A stretch of DNA of 64,000 bases from Microbacterium sp. CFH 31415 (GCF_022538185.1 NZ_JAKYXC010000008.1:62001-126000); one strand, 5' to 3'; shown: positions 47,149 to 57,945, numbered from the stretch's first letter. The notes: a model not told the origin generated them from the sequence alone. Numbers and translations are program-made.

Positions 47149-50133
47149 TTACTGGCAGGTGGCGGCCGCGACCGTCACCGCGGCGGAGTAGGTGAGGCCA
47201 CCGGAGGCCCCGCCCGTGATCGTCACGTCGTGCGAGGCGATCGACGCCGCACGGGTCGTGAACGAGGCCGACGCGGTCTTGCCGGCGGCGACCGTGACGG
47301 TCTTGCTGCCGTAGGTACCCGCGATCGCGACCGTCGCCGCGACGTCGTCGGCGTTCGTCACGCTGACGATCTCGGTGATCTTGCCCGCGATGCAGCGCGT
47401 CGACGCCGTCGCGGACAACTGGAGGCCGAGCGACACCGCCGACGACGTCGACGGGCTCACGAGCCCGTCGGAGTAGCCGTCGTAGTGCGCCGTGACCGAG
47501 CCGACACCCGCCGGGACCGTCACGGATGCGGAGCCGTCCTCGAGGTCGACCGTCTCGGTCCACGATCCGCCCGAGAAGGTGACCGTGCCGACGACGTCGC
47601 CGCCGTCCTCTGCGGCCACCTCGGCGGTGACGGTGCGGTCCTCGGCCGTCAGCGTCGTGGTCGAGGGCACGGCCTCGACCTCCGTCCAAGCGTGCATGGC
47701 CTCGAGCACCGACTGCGTGACGCTCACGAACGCGCCGTGACGCGGGCTCGCCGGCAGACCGCCGACGGGGCGCACGGCCCAGTCGGCGCGCTGCGACAGA
47801 CGGTCCGACTGCTGGCTCGAGGCTATGGCCCGCTCGTTCGTGACGAACGCGCGGTAGCCGCCCGATCCGTAGTTGTCGACGAGGAACACGTAGCCGTCGC
47901 CCTGTGCGTTGTTGTTCGGATCTCCGGCGTTGAGCTTGACGACCTCTGGACCCTCGCCTGCCTGGCCCGTCTCGAGGCTCGTCATGCGCGTGTCGGTGAG
48001 CTGCCACGTCGTGTTCGGGTCGGCCGTCCAGCTGGACTGCGTCGTGGGCGCCGTCAGCACCTTCGAACGCTCCATGAAGATGTCCTTGCCCGCCTCGAGG
48101 ATGCCGGCGGCGCCGCCCTCCTCGTTCTTGGTGAACCGGTAGTAGTAGTCGCCGATCTTCGTCACGGTCGAGTCGATGCGCGCGTACCCGGTGTCCTGCC
48201 ACGTGGCCGGCGGGTACGTGAACGTCTGGAAGTCCCGTGTGAGCACGTAGAACATGCGGGCGTAGAGCTTGTCGCTGTTCGTGTGGGAGGCGTCGGAGTA
48301 CAGGCGCGAGGCGAAGAACACCACGTACGACTGCAGCTCGTCGTCCCAGTACGCCTCGGGCGCCCACGTCATGCCGGCGGCCGGCTGGTTGACGGTGATG
48401 CCGGTGTTCTCGCCGTTCGTGCGATCCCAGTGCACGAGGTCGGTCGACTCCCAGACCTCGATCTTCAGGCTCCCGTTCGACTGCGCAGGACCCCAGCCGG
48501 TGCCGCAGCTGATGCAGAGGTCCGTCGCGACCATGTAGTACTTGTCGCCGTCCTTCGAACGGAGGATGTACGGGTCGCGCAGGCCCCTGGTGTCAGCCGT
48601 GGAGGTGATCACCGGGTTGCCGCCGTTGACCGGCGAGAAGGTGAAGAAGTCGTTGCCCGACGTCGCCGCCTGGTAGATCTTCTCGTCGCCGTCGGACTTG
48701 AAGTACGCCGATGCGTAGCCGGCGTCCGGCGCCCAGCGGCCCTTCTCGGCGATCGTCACATCGAACGAGCGCTCCTCGGTCTGACCGTTGAGCGTCGCGT
48801 GCGCGGTGAGCGTCACCTCGACATCGCCCTCGCCGTAGGCGGGACGCGTCACGAGTCCGCCGCCCCGGAACGGGTCGGCCGCACCGGCGGCAGGCGCCTG
48901 GTACGCGGCATCCGTCCCCGTCACGATGGCGGGATTCGACGACGTCCACGTGATCGCGGCGCCGTTGACCGCGCCCTTCGTGGCGAGCGGCAGGTGCTCG
49001 GTCGAGCGGTCGGCCAGCGTGATGGCGTCGAGATCGGCCGAGATACTCGGGGCGAGCACGGTCGCGTCGAACGTGAGAGTGCTGCCGAGCGACGTCGTCG
49101 CCGTGAGCGTGACAGGCGTGTCGTCGACGATCGACCGCGAGACGACGCCCGTGGTCGAGATGACGGCGGGGTTCGACGACGACCACGTGAGAGCGACGCC
49201 GTTGACGGACGCACCGAGGGTGAGGTTGCTCGACACCTGGTCGAGCGACGGGTTCGACCCCAGCATGTTCGCCAGCACGTCGCCGCGCAGCAGGGCCGCA
49301 GTCGCGGCCGTCTTGTCGGCGGCGCTCGGCATGCTGCTCGTGACCTCGTCGGCAGTGAGCGCGACGTCCCAGAACTTCACGTCCGAGACATCGGCCCGCA
49401 GCAGCGAGTCGCCCTGGTACAGCGAGCGGCCGAGGTAGCCGAGCACGTTTCCGCTCGGGATGATCGAGCTCAGCGAGCGGGTGTGGGTCAGCGTCGAGAT
49501 GACGGCGCCGTCCCGGTAGAGCGTGATAGTGCTGCCCGATCCGACCATGGTGAGTGTCGTGAACCCGGCGTTCAGCCCGCCACCGGCCGGCATGCGGTTC
49601 TCGCCGTTGTTGCCGTCGGTCTTCACCCGGATCGCCGCGAGCACCTGGTTGGTGTATCCGCTCTGCGACGAGCGCGGGCTCAGGAAGATGTGGTTGCCGA
49701 GCTGGGTCGTGTTCCAGGGCCCCACGCCGTCGCCGATGACCCAGCCGAAGCTGTTCGCCGCGGTCTGCGTCGACACGGTGTACTCGACCGTGAAGTCGTT
49801 GTCGGTGCCCGTCACCAATCCCTTGGGCAGCGATGCGTACCCGTCGGCGCGGAACCGCAGCACATCATCGGAGCCCGCGGCCTCGAACGACGCGTCCGTC
49901 AGCCCCGACAGCGTCGCGTGACGGCCGTTGCCCGAGACGTCGAGCAGCGATGCGCCCGAGTGGGACATGTCGTAGTGCGCGCTCGGCGCCGGGACGTCTG
50001 CGGCGTTGGCGGCCAGCGGGGCGGTGAGCCCCATGACAGACACCGCGAGGACCGCGGCGACGGATGCCGCGACCCCGCGGCGCAGGGAGCGCCGGCGCGG
50101 TGCGCGAGTGGACGGTGTCGGTTGTGGTCTCAT
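47149..50133 (-). CDS. Secreted GH43-type arabinan-degrading enzyme with LamG-like and Ig-like domains
   Basis: 994 aa. A signal peptide ends near ANAAD (residue 45). Residues about 50-250 are a LamG/concanavalin-like domain (SAHYDMSHSGASLLDVSGNGRHATL). Two atrophied Ig-like domains follow (repeated VNGVALTWSSSNPAVIS and VNGAAITWTSSNPAIVT). The GH43 propeller spans about 490-810: TRGLRDPYILRSKDG carries the base Asp, WAPEAYWDDE follows, and GEGPEVVKLN carries the acid Glu. The C-terminal 180 residues are an Ig-like domain and a Cys-flanked module also found in the partial gene at 63170. GAGGGGG precedes the ATG. The araA neighbour fits arabinan or arabinoxylan as substrate. Confidence 0.9.
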   Translation of the reverse strand: MRPQPTPSTRAPRRRSLRRGVAASVAAVLAVSVMGLTAPLAANAADVPAPSAHYDMSHSGASLLDVSGNGRHATLSGLTDASFEAAGSDDVLRFRADGYASLPKGLVTGTDNDFTVEYTVSTQTAANSFGWVIGDGVGPWNTTQLGNHIFLSPRSSQSGYTNQVLAAIRVKTDGNNGENRMPAGGGLNAGFTTLTMVGSGSTITLYRDGAVISTLTHTRSLSSIIPSGNVLGYLGRSLYQGDSLLRADVSDVKFWDVALTADEVTSSMPSAADKTAATAALLRGDVLANMLGSNPSLDQVSSNLTLGASVNGVALTWSSSNPAVISTTGVVSRSIVDDTPVTLTATTSLGSTLTFDATVLAPSISADLDAITLADRSTEHLPLATKGAVNGAAITWTSSNPAIVTGTDAAYQAPAAGAADPFRGGGLVTRPAYGEGDVEVTLTAHATLNGQTEERSFDVTIAEKGRWAPDAGYASAYFKSDGDEKIYQAATSGNDFFTFSPVNGGNPVITSTADTRGLRDPYILRSKDGDKYYMVATDLCISCGTGWGPAQSNGSLKIEVWESTDLVHWDRTNGENTGITVNQPAAGMTWAPEAYWDDELQSYVVFFASRLYSDASHTNSDKLYARMFYVLTRDFQTFTYPPATWQDTGYARIDSTVTKIGDYYYRFTKNEEGGAAGILEAGKDIFMERSKVLTAPTTQSSWTADPNTTWQLTDTRMTSLETGQAGEGPEVVKLNAGDPNNNAQGDGYVFLVDNYGSGGYRAFVTNERAIASSQQSDRLSQRADWAVRPVGGLPASPRHGAFVSVTQSVLEAMHAWTEVEAVPSTTTLTAEDRTVTAEVAAEDGGDVVGTVTFSGGSWTETVDLEDGSASVTVPAGVGSVTAHYDGYSDGLVSPSTSSAVSLGLQLSATASTRCIAGKITEIVSVTNADDVAATVAIAGTYGSKTVTVAAGKTASASFTTRAASIASHDVTITGGASGGLTYSAAVTVAAATCQ

Positions 50134-50169
50134 CGGTGAGGCCCCCTCGGGTCGGGTGGTGGTGGCTGC

Positions 50170-51681
50170 TCAGAAGCCCTGAGCGAGCCGGTAGTAGGCC
50201 TGGTTCCACCGCAGCTCGCGCTGGAACCCGCGGACGGTGGTGTCATCGTCGATCACGACGAGTTCGGTCTTGGCGATGTCGGCGAAGTCGCGGAACACAT
50301 CGATGCCGACGGCGGTCGTCATGACGGTGTGATGCGCGGCGCCGGCGGCGAGCCAGCAGGCGGCGCTGGTGGCGAAGTCGGGAGCGGGCTCCCACACGGC
50401 GCGGCCGACCGGCAGCTTGGGCAGGTCGGGCGCATCCACGTTCTGCACGACGTTCGCCACGAGACGGAAGCGATCGCGCATGTCGCTCATCGCGACGACG
50501 AGGGCAGGGCCGGGGTCCGCCGTGAAGACCAGGCGCACCGGGTCGTCCTTGCCGCCGATGCCGAGCTCGTGCACCTCGAGGCGGGGCTTGGTGGTCGTCA
50601 GCGCCGGCGAGACCTCGAGCATGTGGGCGCCGAGGATGCGCTCGGAGCCGGGCACGAGGTCGTACGTGTAGTCCTCCATGAGCGACGCGCCGCCGGGAAG
50701 GCCTGCGCCCATGACGTTGGCGACGCGCACGAGGATCGCCGTCTTCCAGTCGCCCTCGGCGCCGAAGCCGTACCCCTCCGCCATCAGTCGCTGCACTGCG
50801 AGACCGGGCAGCTGCTTCAGCGCGCCGAGGTCTTCGAACGACGTGGTGAAGGCGCCGAAGCAGCCCTCCTCGAGGAACGAGCGCAGACCCAGCTCGATCG
50901 CGGCGCCGTCGCGCAGCGACTGGTGGCGCGCGGCGCCCGGGCGGAGCTCGTCGGCCACGTCGTACGAGTCGAGGTACACCTGCACGAGCGCGTCGATGTC
51001 GGGGGCGCTCGCGGCCTCGACGGCCTCGACCAGTTCGTTGACGCCCCACGTGTTGACCTGCACGCCGAAGCGGATCTCGGCCTCGGTCTTATCGCCCTCG
51101 GTGACGGCGACGTAGCGCATGTTGTCGCCGAAGCGCGCGAGCTTCAGCGTGCGCACCGCGGCCCAGCCCGCGGCGGCGCGCTGCCAGTCCTCGACCTGCT
51201 GGACCACGGCCGGGTTCGACACGTGGCCGACGACGGTCTTGCGGGCCACGCCGAGGCGCGTCTGGATGTACCCGAACTCGCGGTCGCCGTGCGCGGCCTG
51301 GTTGAGGTTCATGAAGTCGAAGTCGATGTCGCCCCACGGCAGCTCGACGTTGGCCTGCGTGTGCAGGTGCAGCAGCGGCTTCTGCAGCGCGTCGAGGCCC
51401 GAGATCCACATCTTCGCGGGGCTGAACGTGTGCATCCAGGCGATCACGCCGATGACGTCCTCGCGACCGTTGACCTCGAGCGCCAGGCGGCGGATCGAGT
51501 CGGAGTCCTTCAAGACCGGCTTCCACACGACCTTGACCGGCAGCCCGCCGAGTCCATCGGCAACGGCCTGCGACTGCTCCGCCACCTGACGCAGCGTCTC
51601 CTCGCCGTAGAGGGTCTGGCTGCCTGTGACGAACCAGACCTCGTACGAATCGAGGCTGGTGGCGAGAGGCTGACGGGTCAT
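50170..51681 (-). CDS. araA: L-arabinose isomerase
   Basis: 503 aa, the usual length for AraA, which converts L-arabinose to L-ribulose using Mn2+. [23 protein letters not shown] is the conserved start; the metal ligands lie in [12 protein letters not shown] (Glu), [10 protein letters not shown] (His), and [10 protein letters not shown] (His). The start ATG 51681 is preceded by AGAAGGACT. It is the last of the araDBA trio, 41 bp after araB, and is followed 36 bp later by the secreted GH43 gene, linking polymer breakdown to arabinose use. Confidence 0.97.
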   Translation of the reverse strand: MTRQPLATSLDSYEVWFVTGSQTLYGEETLRQVAEQSQAVADGLGGLPVKVVWKPVLKDSDSIRRLALEVNGREDVIGVIAWMHTFSPAKMWISGLDALQKPLLHLHTQANVELPWGDIDFDFMNLNQAAHGDREFGYIQTRLGVARKTVVGHVSNPAVVQQVEDWQRAAAGWAAVRTLKLARFGDNMRYVAVTEGDKTEAEIRFGVQVNTWGVNELVEAVEAASAPDIDALVQVYLDSYDVADELRPGAARHQSLRDGAAIELGLRSFLEEGCFGAFTTSFEDLGALKQLPGLAVQRLMAEGYGFGAEGDWKTAILVRVANVMGAGLPGGASLMEDYTYDLVPGSERILGAHMLEVSPALTTTKPRLEVHELGIGGKDDPVRLVFTADPGPALVVAMSDMRDRFRLVANVVQNVDAPDLPKLPVGRAVWEPAPDFATSAACWLAAGAAHHTVMTTAVGIDVFRDFADIAKTELVVIDDDTTVRGFQRELRWNQAYYRLAQGF

Positions 51682-51722
51682 GGGGAGTCCTTCTGGGTCT
51701 TTCGAGGTGGGGGGAGGTGGGG

Positions 51723-53360
51723 TCAGAGGGCCGGAACGGCGGCTCGCTCGACGGCGAGCCCGGCGCGATAGCGCGAGAGGTAGGCGGCGAACCCGGGGAC
51801 GTCCTCGGGGTCGGGCTCGACGACGTCGAACTCCGCATCGGCGAACACGCGGTCCCGCAGGTAGGCATCGAGGGGGAGATCGGATGCCTCGGCGAGGTAG
51901 GCCGCGAGGACCGCGATGCCCCACGCGCCGCCCTCGGACGCCGTCTCGGCCACGGCTACGGGGGCGTCCAGTGCACCCGCGAGGAACCGCTGGGCGACGC
52001 CCGCGGTGCGGAACATGCCGCCGTGCGCGAACATGCGGTCGAGGGCGACGCCCTCACCGTCGAGCACGCGCATGCCGAGCGCGAGCGTGCCGAAGACGCC
52101 GTAGATCTGGGCGCGCATGAAGTTCGCGAGCGTCAGACGGCTCTCGGGCGTGCGCACGAACAGCGGGCGGCCCTCCGCAAGGTCCGCGATCGGCTCGCCG
52201 GCGAGATGGTTGTAGGCGAGCAGGCCGCCCGCGTCCGGCTCGCCGTCGAGCGCCTCGCGGAAGAGCGCCTCGAAGACGTCGTCTGCGTGGAGCTGTCCGC
52301 CGCTGACGGTGGCGAACCGGTCGAAGAGACCCACCCACGCCGCGAGCTCGCTCGCCCCGTTGTTGCAGTGGACCATCGCCACCGGATCACCGGCCGGGGT
52401 CGTCACGACGTCGAGCTCGTGGTGCACCCGCTCGAGCGGCCGCTCGAGCACGACCATCGCGAAGATGCTCGTGCCGGCGCTCACGTTGCCGGTGCGGGGC
52501 GCGACGGAGTTCGTGGCGACCATGCCGGTGCCGGCGTCGCCCTCCGGCGGGCACAGCGGGATTCCCGGCTTCAGAGCGCCACTCGGATCGAGCAGGGCCG
52601 CGCCTTCGGCCGTGAGCTCGCCGGCCGGCCCTCCGGCGACGACGACCTCGGGAAGGAGAGCGGCGACCTCGAGCCCGTACGCGCGCTCGGAGATGAGACG
52701 GTCGAACTTCCCCAGCATGCCGGTGTCGTAGTCACGCGTCTCTGCGTCGATCGGGAACATGCCCGACGCGTCGCCGATGCCGAGCACCCTGCGCCCGGTG
52801 AGCTTCCAGTGCACGTAGCCGGCGAGCGTGGTGAAGAAGTCGACGTCGGCGACGTGCGGCTCTTCGTCGAGCACGGCCTGGTAGAGGTGCGCGATCGACC
52901 ACCGGAGAGGGATGTTCACGCCGAACAGCTCGGAGAGCACCGCCGCCGAGCGATCGGTGTTGGTGTTGCGCCAGGTGCGGAACTCGGTGAGCAGCTCGCC
53001 ATCGGAATCGAACGCGAGGTAGCCGTGCATCATGGCCGAGACGCCGAGTGCGCCCACGGTCTCGAGTGCGACGTCGTAGCGGTCGCGGACGTCCGCGACG
53101 AGGTCGGCGTAGGCGGCCTGCAGGCCGGTCCACACGTCGTCGATCGCGTAGGTCCACAGGCGGTCGACGAACCGGTTCTCCCACGCGTGACTGCCCACGG
53201 CGAGCACGGTTGCCGGATCGTCCGCGAGCACGAGGCAGGCCTTGATGCGCGTGGAACCGAGCTCGATGCCGAGCGCGGTGCGGCCGTCGATGATCGCCTG
53301 CGCCACGGTCGCCGGGTCGGCCGTCCGCGAGGCGGATGAACCTGGATCTTCCGGAGTCAT
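51723..53360 (-). CDS. araB: Ribulokinase-like FGGY-family sugar kinase
   Basis: 545 aa. [22 protein letters not shown] is the FGGY phosphate-1 motif; [19 protein letters not shown], the phosphate-2 region, and [46 protein letters not shown], the adenosine-binding signature, follow. FGGY kinases phosphorylate various sugars; placement between araD and araA identifies L-ribulose as the probable substrate. Its ATG overlaps the araD stop by 4 bp (ATGA), so the two are coupled. The long N-terminal stretch before TALGIE (about 30 residues) is Ala/Ser-rich and may not be essential. Confidence 0.9.
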   Translation of the reverse strand: MTPEDPGSSASRTADPATVAQAIIDGRTALGIELGSTRIKACLVLADDPATVLAVGSHAWENRFVDRLWTYAIDDVWTGLQAAYADLVADVRDRYDVALETVGALGVSAMMHGYLAFDSDGELLTEFRTWRNTNTDRSAAVLSELFGVNIPLRWSIAHLYQAVLDEEPHVADVDFFTTLAGYVHWKLTGRRVLGIGDASGMFPIDAETRDYDTGMLGKFDRLISERAYGLEVAALLPEVVVAGGPAGELTAEGAALLDPSGALKPGIPLCPPEGDAGTGMVATNSVAPRTGNVSAGTSIFAMVVLERPLERVHHELDVVTTPAGDPVAMVHCNNGASELAAWVGLFDRFATVSGGQLHADDVFEALFREALDGEPDAGGLLAYNHLAGEPIADLAEGRPLFVRTPESRLTLANFMRAQIYGVFGTLALGMRVLDGEGVALDRMFAHGGMFRTAGVAQRFLAGALDAPVAVAETASEGGAWGIAVLAAYLAEASDLPLDAYLRDRVFADAEFDVVEPDPEDVPGFAAYLSRYRAGLAVERAAVPAL

Positions 53361-54073
53361 GCCTGGTCCTCCGCGTCGCGACGCTCGTCGCTCGTCTGCC
53401 CGTACACGTTCTGGTACCGGTCGTACAGACGGTCGATGGCCTCCTGCGGAATCGGGATCAACGGTCCGGCCTCGCGCGCGTAGTGCACGGTGCGCGCGAC
53501 GTCCTCGACCATGACCGCGGCCTTCACCGCGTCCTTCGCCGAGACGCCGATGGTGAAGGGACCGTGGTTCTGCATCAGCACCGCGCGGGAGCGGTGGCCC
53601 GTCAGGGTCTCGACGATGCCGCGCCCGATCGAGTCGTCGCCGATGATCGCGAACGGTCCGACCGGGATCGGCCCGCCGAACTCATCGGCCATCGCGGTGA
53701 TCACGCACGGGATCTCCTCGCCGCGCGCGGCCCACGCGACGGCGAACGTGGAGTGGGTGTGCACCACTCCACCGACCTCGGGCATGTGGCGGTACACGTA
53801 CGCGTGGGCGGCGGTGTCGCTCGACGGGCTGCGGTCGCTGCCGGGCGTGCCCGGCACGACGTTGCCGTCGAGATCGCACAGGATCATGTTCTCGGGCGTC
53901 AGGTCGTCGTACGACACCCCCGAGGGCTTGATCACGAACAGGTCGGCGCCGGGCACGCGGCCCGAGACGTTCCCGCCCGTCCAGACGATGAGGTCGTACC
54001 GCACCAGCTCGGCGTGCAGCGTCGCCACGTCGGCACGCACCGCGTCGATCGCGGCCTGGAGCCCGGCATCCAT
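53357..54073 (-). CDS. araD: L-ribulose-5-phosphate 4-epimerase
   Basis: 238 aa, the usual class II aldolase-like length. It converts L-ribulose 5-phosphate to D-xylulose 5-phosphate. WTGGNVSGR (phosphate-binding), IKPSGVSYDDL, VVHTHSTFAVAWA (two Zn His), and LMQNHGPFTIG (third Zn His) match AraD. Its ATG overlaps the stop of the upstream permease (TGATG), and its stop overlaps the araB start, so the transporter and catabolic genes form one transcription and translation unit. Confidence 0.95.
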   Translation of the reverse strand: MDAGLQAAIDAVRADVATLHAELVRYDLIVWTGGNVSGRVPGADLFVIKPSGVSYDDLTPENMILCDLDGNVVPGTPGSDRSPSSDTAAHAYVYRHMPEVGGVVHTHSTFAVAWAARGEEIPCVITAMADEFGGPIPVGPFAIIGDDSIGRGIVETLTGHRSRAVLMQNHGPFTIGVSAKDAVKAAVMVEDVARTVHYAREAGPLIPIPQEAIDRLYDRYQNVYGQTSDERRDAEDQA

Positions 54074-55143
54074 CAACTCGCCCTCCGCCTCGTCAGCACG
54101 CGCTGCAGGAGGACGAACACCAGCAGGACGCCGCCGGTGATGATCGTCAGGTATTCGGGGTTGATCGTGCCGTCCTTCGTGATGATGAGGCGCATGGCCG
54201 CGATCACGAACACACCGACGACCGAGCCAAGGATGTAGCCGTACCCGCCGGTGAGCAGCGTGCCGCCGATGACGACCGCGGCGATCGCGTCGAGCTCCCA
54301 GCCGATGCCGGTGACGTTCTGAGCCTTGCCGCCGACCTCGGCGGTGTAGACGACCGCGGCGAGCCCTGACAGCGCGCCGGAGATGATGTAGATCCCCACA
54401 CGGGTCTTCGCCACGGGCAGGCCCATCAGTCCGGCCGAGCCTTCGTTGCCGCCGATCGCGTACACGGTGCGGCCGCTGCGGCTGCGGTGCAGGTAGAACA
54501 TGCCGCCGAGCACGACGAGCACCGCGATGATGAGGCCCGGAGTGACGGTCAGGTCGTTGACCTTGGGCCCGTCGTAGAGCTTCCAGTCGGTCGCGAGCAG
54601 GTGGATCGGCGAGTCCTCCGGCGCCTGCACGGGCGTCGTCGAGAGGATCGACGCCAATCCGCGGGCGAGGAACATCATCGCGAGCGTGGCGATGAACGGC
54701 TGCACGTTGAAGTACTGGATCATGACGCCCGCGAGCGCACCGAACAGCGCACCGAAGAGGATCATGAGCAGCATCGAGGCCCAGCCGTTGATCCCGATGT
54801 TCATCAGCATCACACCCGCCACCGAGCTGAACGCGACGACCGCGCCGACCGAGAGGTCGATGCCGGCCGAGACGATGACGATCGTCATGCCCACGGCGAG
54901 GATGATCGTCGGCGCGAAGCTGATCAGCAGGCTCGACATCGTGCCGGCGTGGAACACGCGACCGTACGCGACCTCGGCGTAGATGAGCATGCCGAACAGC
55001 AGGACGAGCGCGGCCAGCGTGGGGATCAGCGTCTGATTGCGCTCCCACAGCCGCGCCATGCGACCACGGCGCGCAGCGCGCTTGCCCTCGGGAAGGTCGG
55101 GAACCGGGGGGATTGCTTCGACGAGCGTGCCTGAGGCGCTCAT
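54073..55143 (-). CDS. Sugar ABC transporter permease, CUT2 (YjfF-like)
   Basis: 356 aa, about ten membrane helices with a long cytoplasmic N-terminus. ILAVGMTIVIVSAGIDLSVGAVVAF (helix 3-4) and GRTVYAIGGNEGSAGLMGLPVAKT (cytoplasmic coupling loop) are CUT2/RbsC-like signatures; the end ITGGVLLVFVLLQRVLTRRR follows. Second permease of the YtfT/YjfF type, a paralogue of the neighbouring permease. Its ATG overlaps the upstream permease stop (ATGA). It would form the heterodimeric channel for arabinose, galactofuranose or similar sugar; arabinose is inferred from the neighbouring araDBA. Confidence 0.92.
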   Translation of the reverse strand: MSASGTLVEAIPPVPDLPEGKRAARRGRMARLWERNQTLIPTLAALVLLFGMLIYAEVAYGRVFHAGTMSSLLISFAPTIILAVGMTIVIVSAGIDLSVGAVVAFSSVAGVMLMNIGINGWASMLLMILFGALFGALAGVMIQYFNVQPFIATLAMMFLARGLASILSTTPVQAPEDSPIHLLATDWKLYDGPKVNDLTVTPGLIIAVLVVLGGMFYLHRSRSGRTVYAIGGNEGSAGLMGLPVAKTRVGIYIISGALSGLAAVVYTAEVGGKAQNVTGIGWELDAIAAVVIGGTLLTGGYGYILGSVVGVFVIAAMRLIITKDGTINPEYLTIITGGVLLVFVLLQRVLTRRRAS

Positions 55144-56225
55144 GCGACGGCCTCCTTCGAGACGGATGCGGTCTGCTCCACGGTCGGCGCGGGTCCGCTG
55201 GGCGGGGTGCCCGGCGACTTCCGTCGCACGAGCGCCCACGAGCGCACGCGCTCGGACTGGAGCAGCACGAGGACGATGATGACGATGGCCTTGAACGCCG
55301 GCGTCGCCGCAGCGGGGATGCCGAGGAACAGCACGGTCTTGTTCAGGGTCGCGATGAGGAGCGCTCCGACCGTGGAGCCCACGATCGAGAACTTGCCGCC
55401 GGCGAGCGACGTGCCGCCGATGACCACCGCGAGGATGGCGTCGAGCTCCATCAGGTTGCCCGTGCCGCCGACGCTCACCGTCATCACTTCCGAGACGCTG
55501 AAGAGACCCCCGACCGCGGCGAGCGCGGCGGAGAGGATGTAGACGCCGAACAGGATCGGACGGGGACGGATGCCGGCGAGCCGGCTCGCGTGCGGGTTGA
55601 TGCCGATCGACTCGATCATGAGGCCGAGCGCCGTGCGCCGCATGGCCAGGGCGATGAGCACGACGATCGCGATCGCGAGCACGAAGCTGGTCGGGATCCC
55701 GAAGATCTGCCCGTTCGCGAGGAGGCGGAACGGCTCGTTCGTGGCGTTGGTGTTCTGGCCCCCGGTGATGACGCGCGCGATGCCGCGCGCAGCGAGCATC
55801 ATGATGAGCGTCGTGATGAAGGGCTGCAGCCCGATGACCGACACGAGGAAGCCGTTGATGGCACCGAGCACGATCGCGAGCGCGAGCGCGAGCCCGACCG
55901 CGGTCAGCATGGCCCCGATGGGGGACGACCCGTTGAGGCTCGAGAGCGTCTCCATCGCGACCGCGCCGCCGACGGCCATCATCGAGCCGACGGAGAGGTC
56001 GATGCCTCCCGTGGCGATGACGAACGTCATGCCCAGCGCGATCATGATGATCGGCGCCGAGACGCGCAGGATGTCGAGGACGTTGCCCGTGAGCATCCCC
56101 GTCGTCGGGTTGACACTGACGGCGAGGTACGCGGGGTTCTTGAGCGTGTTGATGAGGAGCAGCAGCGCGATGCCGACGATGGCCCAGAACCAGGGCGTGC
56201 GCAGTGCGATTCTGACGCGGTTCAT
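55140..56225 (-). CDS. Sugar ABC transporter permease, CUT2 (YtfT-like)
   Basis: 361 aa, about ten membrane helices. IIMIALGMTFVIATGGIDLSVGSMMAVGGAV and LQPFITTLIMMLAARGIARVITGGQ are typical of RbsC/YtfT permeases; MRRTALGLMIESIGINPHASRLAGIRP is the coupling loop for the ATPase. A Pro/Ser-rich tail (KSPGTPPSGPAPTVEQ) extends beyond the last helix. Its ATG overlaps the ATPase stop by 4 bp. Confidence 0.92.
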   Translation of the reverse strand: MNRVRIALRTPWFWAIVGIALLLLINTLKNPAYLAVSVNPTTGMLTGNVLDILRVSAPIIMIALGMTFVIATGGIDLSVGSMMAVGGAVAMETLSSLNGSSPIGAMLTAVGLALALAIVLGAINGFLVSVIGLQPFITTLIMMLAARGIARVITGGQNTNATNEPFRLLANGQIFGIPTSFVLAIAIVVLIALAMRRTALGLMIESIGINPHASRLAGIRPRPILFGVYILSAALAAVGGLFSVSEVMTVSVGGTGNLMELDAILAVVIGGTSLAGGKFSIVGSTVGALLIATLNKTVLFLGIPAAATPAFKAIVIIVLVLLQSERVRSWALVRRKSPGTPPSGPAPTVEQTASVSKEAVA

Positions 56226-57829
56226 GACGCGCTCCCTTCCTGGTCGGCGGATGCTTCGCCGGTGGCGACCTCTTCCGAGAGGGCGTCGGCGGTCTTCCCG
56301 GCCTGCTCACCCGTCTCGCTGGCGATGACGGAGACGATGCTCTCGGCGGTGACCTCCGGGCCGTTGACGACCTCGCCCACCTTCTGGTGGTCCTTGAGGA
56401 TGACGATCCGCTCGGAGAGCCGCACGACCTCCTCGAGCTCGGACGAGACGAAGACGACGCTCATGCCGCCCTCGGCGAGCTCGGCGACGGTCTCCTGGAT
56501 GTCGGCCTTCGCGCCGACGTCGATGCCGCGGGTCGGCTCGTCCAGCAGGAGAAGGTCGGGGTTGGTGGCGAGCCACCGGCCGAGCAGCACCTTCTGCTGG
56601 TTGCCGCCGGAGAGGAGGCGGATCGGACGGTCCGGGTCGTTCGGCCGCACGCTGAAGCGCTCCATGTAGGTCTTGACCAGCTGGTCGACCTCACGGGCCG
56701 GAACGCGACGGAACCACCCGCGTCGCGCCTGGACGGCGAGCATGATGTTCTCGCGGACGCTCAGGTCGCCGACGATGCCGTCATCACGGCGGCTCTCGGT
56801 CGAGTACGCGATGCCGTGGGCGAGCCCGGCGACGGGCGAGTTCAGCGAGACCTTCTTGCCACGGAGCCGGATCGTGCCCGTGTCGGACTTGTCGGCGCCG
56901 GCGATGAGGCGGGCGAGCTCGGTGCGGCCGGCTCCGAGGAGGCCGGCGAAGCCGACGACCTCCCCCGCGTGGATGTCGATGTCGGTGGGTTCGATCGCGC
57001 CCTTGCGGCCGAGGTCTTCGGCGGCGAAGAGCGGCGTGACGCTGCGGTCGCGCTGCTGAGTCTGTCGGTTGGATCCGAGGGCCTTGAGCGACTCGAAGTC
57101 CTTGCCGATCATGTTCGAGATGAGCTGCGTGCGGTCGAGGTCGCGCTTGAGGTACTCGCCGACGAAGGCGCCGTTGCGCAGCACCGTGATGCGGTCGCTG
57201 ATCGCGTAGACCTGGTCGAGGAAGTGAGAGACGAAGAGGATCGCGACGCCCTGGTCGCGAAGACGGCGCATGACGTCGAAGAGCACCTCGACCTCGTTCG
57301 CGTCCAGGCTCGAGGTGGGCTCATCGAGGATGAGCACCTTCGAGTCGGTGACCATCGCGCGGCTGATCGCGACGAGCTGCTGGAGCGCGATGGAGATCGA
57401 CGACAGCGGCGCGCGGGGGTCGAGGTCGCCGAGACCCATGCGGGCGAGCGCCTCGCTGGCCTTGGCGTGGGTCTTGCGCCAGTTGATCCCGGTCCAGTCT
57501 CGGACTTCGTGTCCGAGCATCACGTTCTCACCGATGGTGAGGTTCGTGCAGAGGTTGACTTCCTGATAGACGGTGGAGATCCCCGCAGCCTGCGCGGACG
57601 CGGTCCCGTTGAAGTGCCGCACCTGTCCGGCCACGACGATCTCGCCGGAGTCGATCTGGTAGACGCCGGTGAGCGCCTTGATCAGGGTGGACTTCCCGGC
57701 GCCGTTCTCACCCATCAGGGTGTGCACTTCTCCGGGAAGCAGTCGGAAGCTGACGTCGTCGAGTGCCTTGACTCCCGGGAAGGTGATGGAGGCGCCCCGG
57801 ACCTCGACGATGGCAATCGGTTCAATCAT
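56222..57829 (-). CDS. Sugar ABC transporter ATPase, CUT2 tandem type (YtfR-like)
   Basis: 535 aa with two nucleotide-binding domains. The first has Walker A GENGAGKST, a divergent signature SISIALQQL and Walker B VLILDEPTSSLD; the second has degenerate Walker A GLLGAGRTEL, signature LSGGNQQKVLLGRWL and LLLLDEPTRGIDVGAKADI. This asymmetric pattern is normal for ribose/galactose-type (CUT2) importers. The C-terminal acidic tail is extra. It follows the binding-protein gene after a long hairpin, and overlaps the first permease by ATGA. Confidence 0.95.
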   Translation of the reverse strand: MIEPIAIVEVRGASITFPGVKALDDVSFRLLPGEVHTLMGENGAGKSTLIKALTGVYQIDSGEIVVAGQVRHFNGTASAQAAGISTVYQEVNLCTNLTIGENVMLGHEVRDWTGINWRKTHAKASEALARMGLGDLDPRAPLSSISIALQQLVAISRAMVTDSKVLILDEPTSSLDANEVEVLFDVMRRLRDQGVAILFVSHFLDQVYAISDRITVLRNGAFVGEYLKRDLDRTQLISNMIGKDFESLKALGSNRQTQQRDRSVTPLFAAEDLGRKGAIEPTDIDIHAGEVVGFAGLLGAGRTELARLIAGADKSDTGTIRLRGKKVSLNSPVAGLAHGIAYSTESRRDDGIVGDLSVRENIMLAVQARRGWFRRVPAREVDQLVKTYMERFSVRPNDPDRPIRLLSGGNQQKVLLGRWLATNPDLLLLDEPTRGIDVGAKADIQETVAELAEGGMSVVFVSSELEEVVRLSERIVILKDHQKVGEVVNGPEVTAESIVSVIASETGEQAGKTADALSEEVATGEASADQEGSAS

Positions 57830-57879
57830 GGCTGCGTGGATCCTTTGCTGCAGAGCGAGGGTTCTGGTGGAAACGAGCA

Positions 57880-57914
57880 CGAGCGGGGGCCGCCGGAACG
57901 GCGACCCCCGCTCG
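57880..57914 (-). terminator. Intercistronic hairpin between sugar-binding protein and ATPase
   Basis: CGAGCGGGGG pairs with CCCCCGCTCG, with additional GCCGCCG/CGGCG pairing inside; the stem is about 14 bp. It lies 31 bp after the binding-protein stop, before the ATPase. Like the hairpin at 17294 it probably allows partial read-through, giving more binding protein than ATPase. Confidence 0.7.
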
Positions 57915-57945
57915 CATCACTTCTCGCTTCGTCGACAGAGTCGGA

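Noticed and set aside
46060..50139. Rightward frame of 1359 codons opposite the GH43 and epimerase genes
   Set aside because: Arg/Val/His/Gly-rich antisense frame without motifs; both genes beneath it have strong domain evidence.
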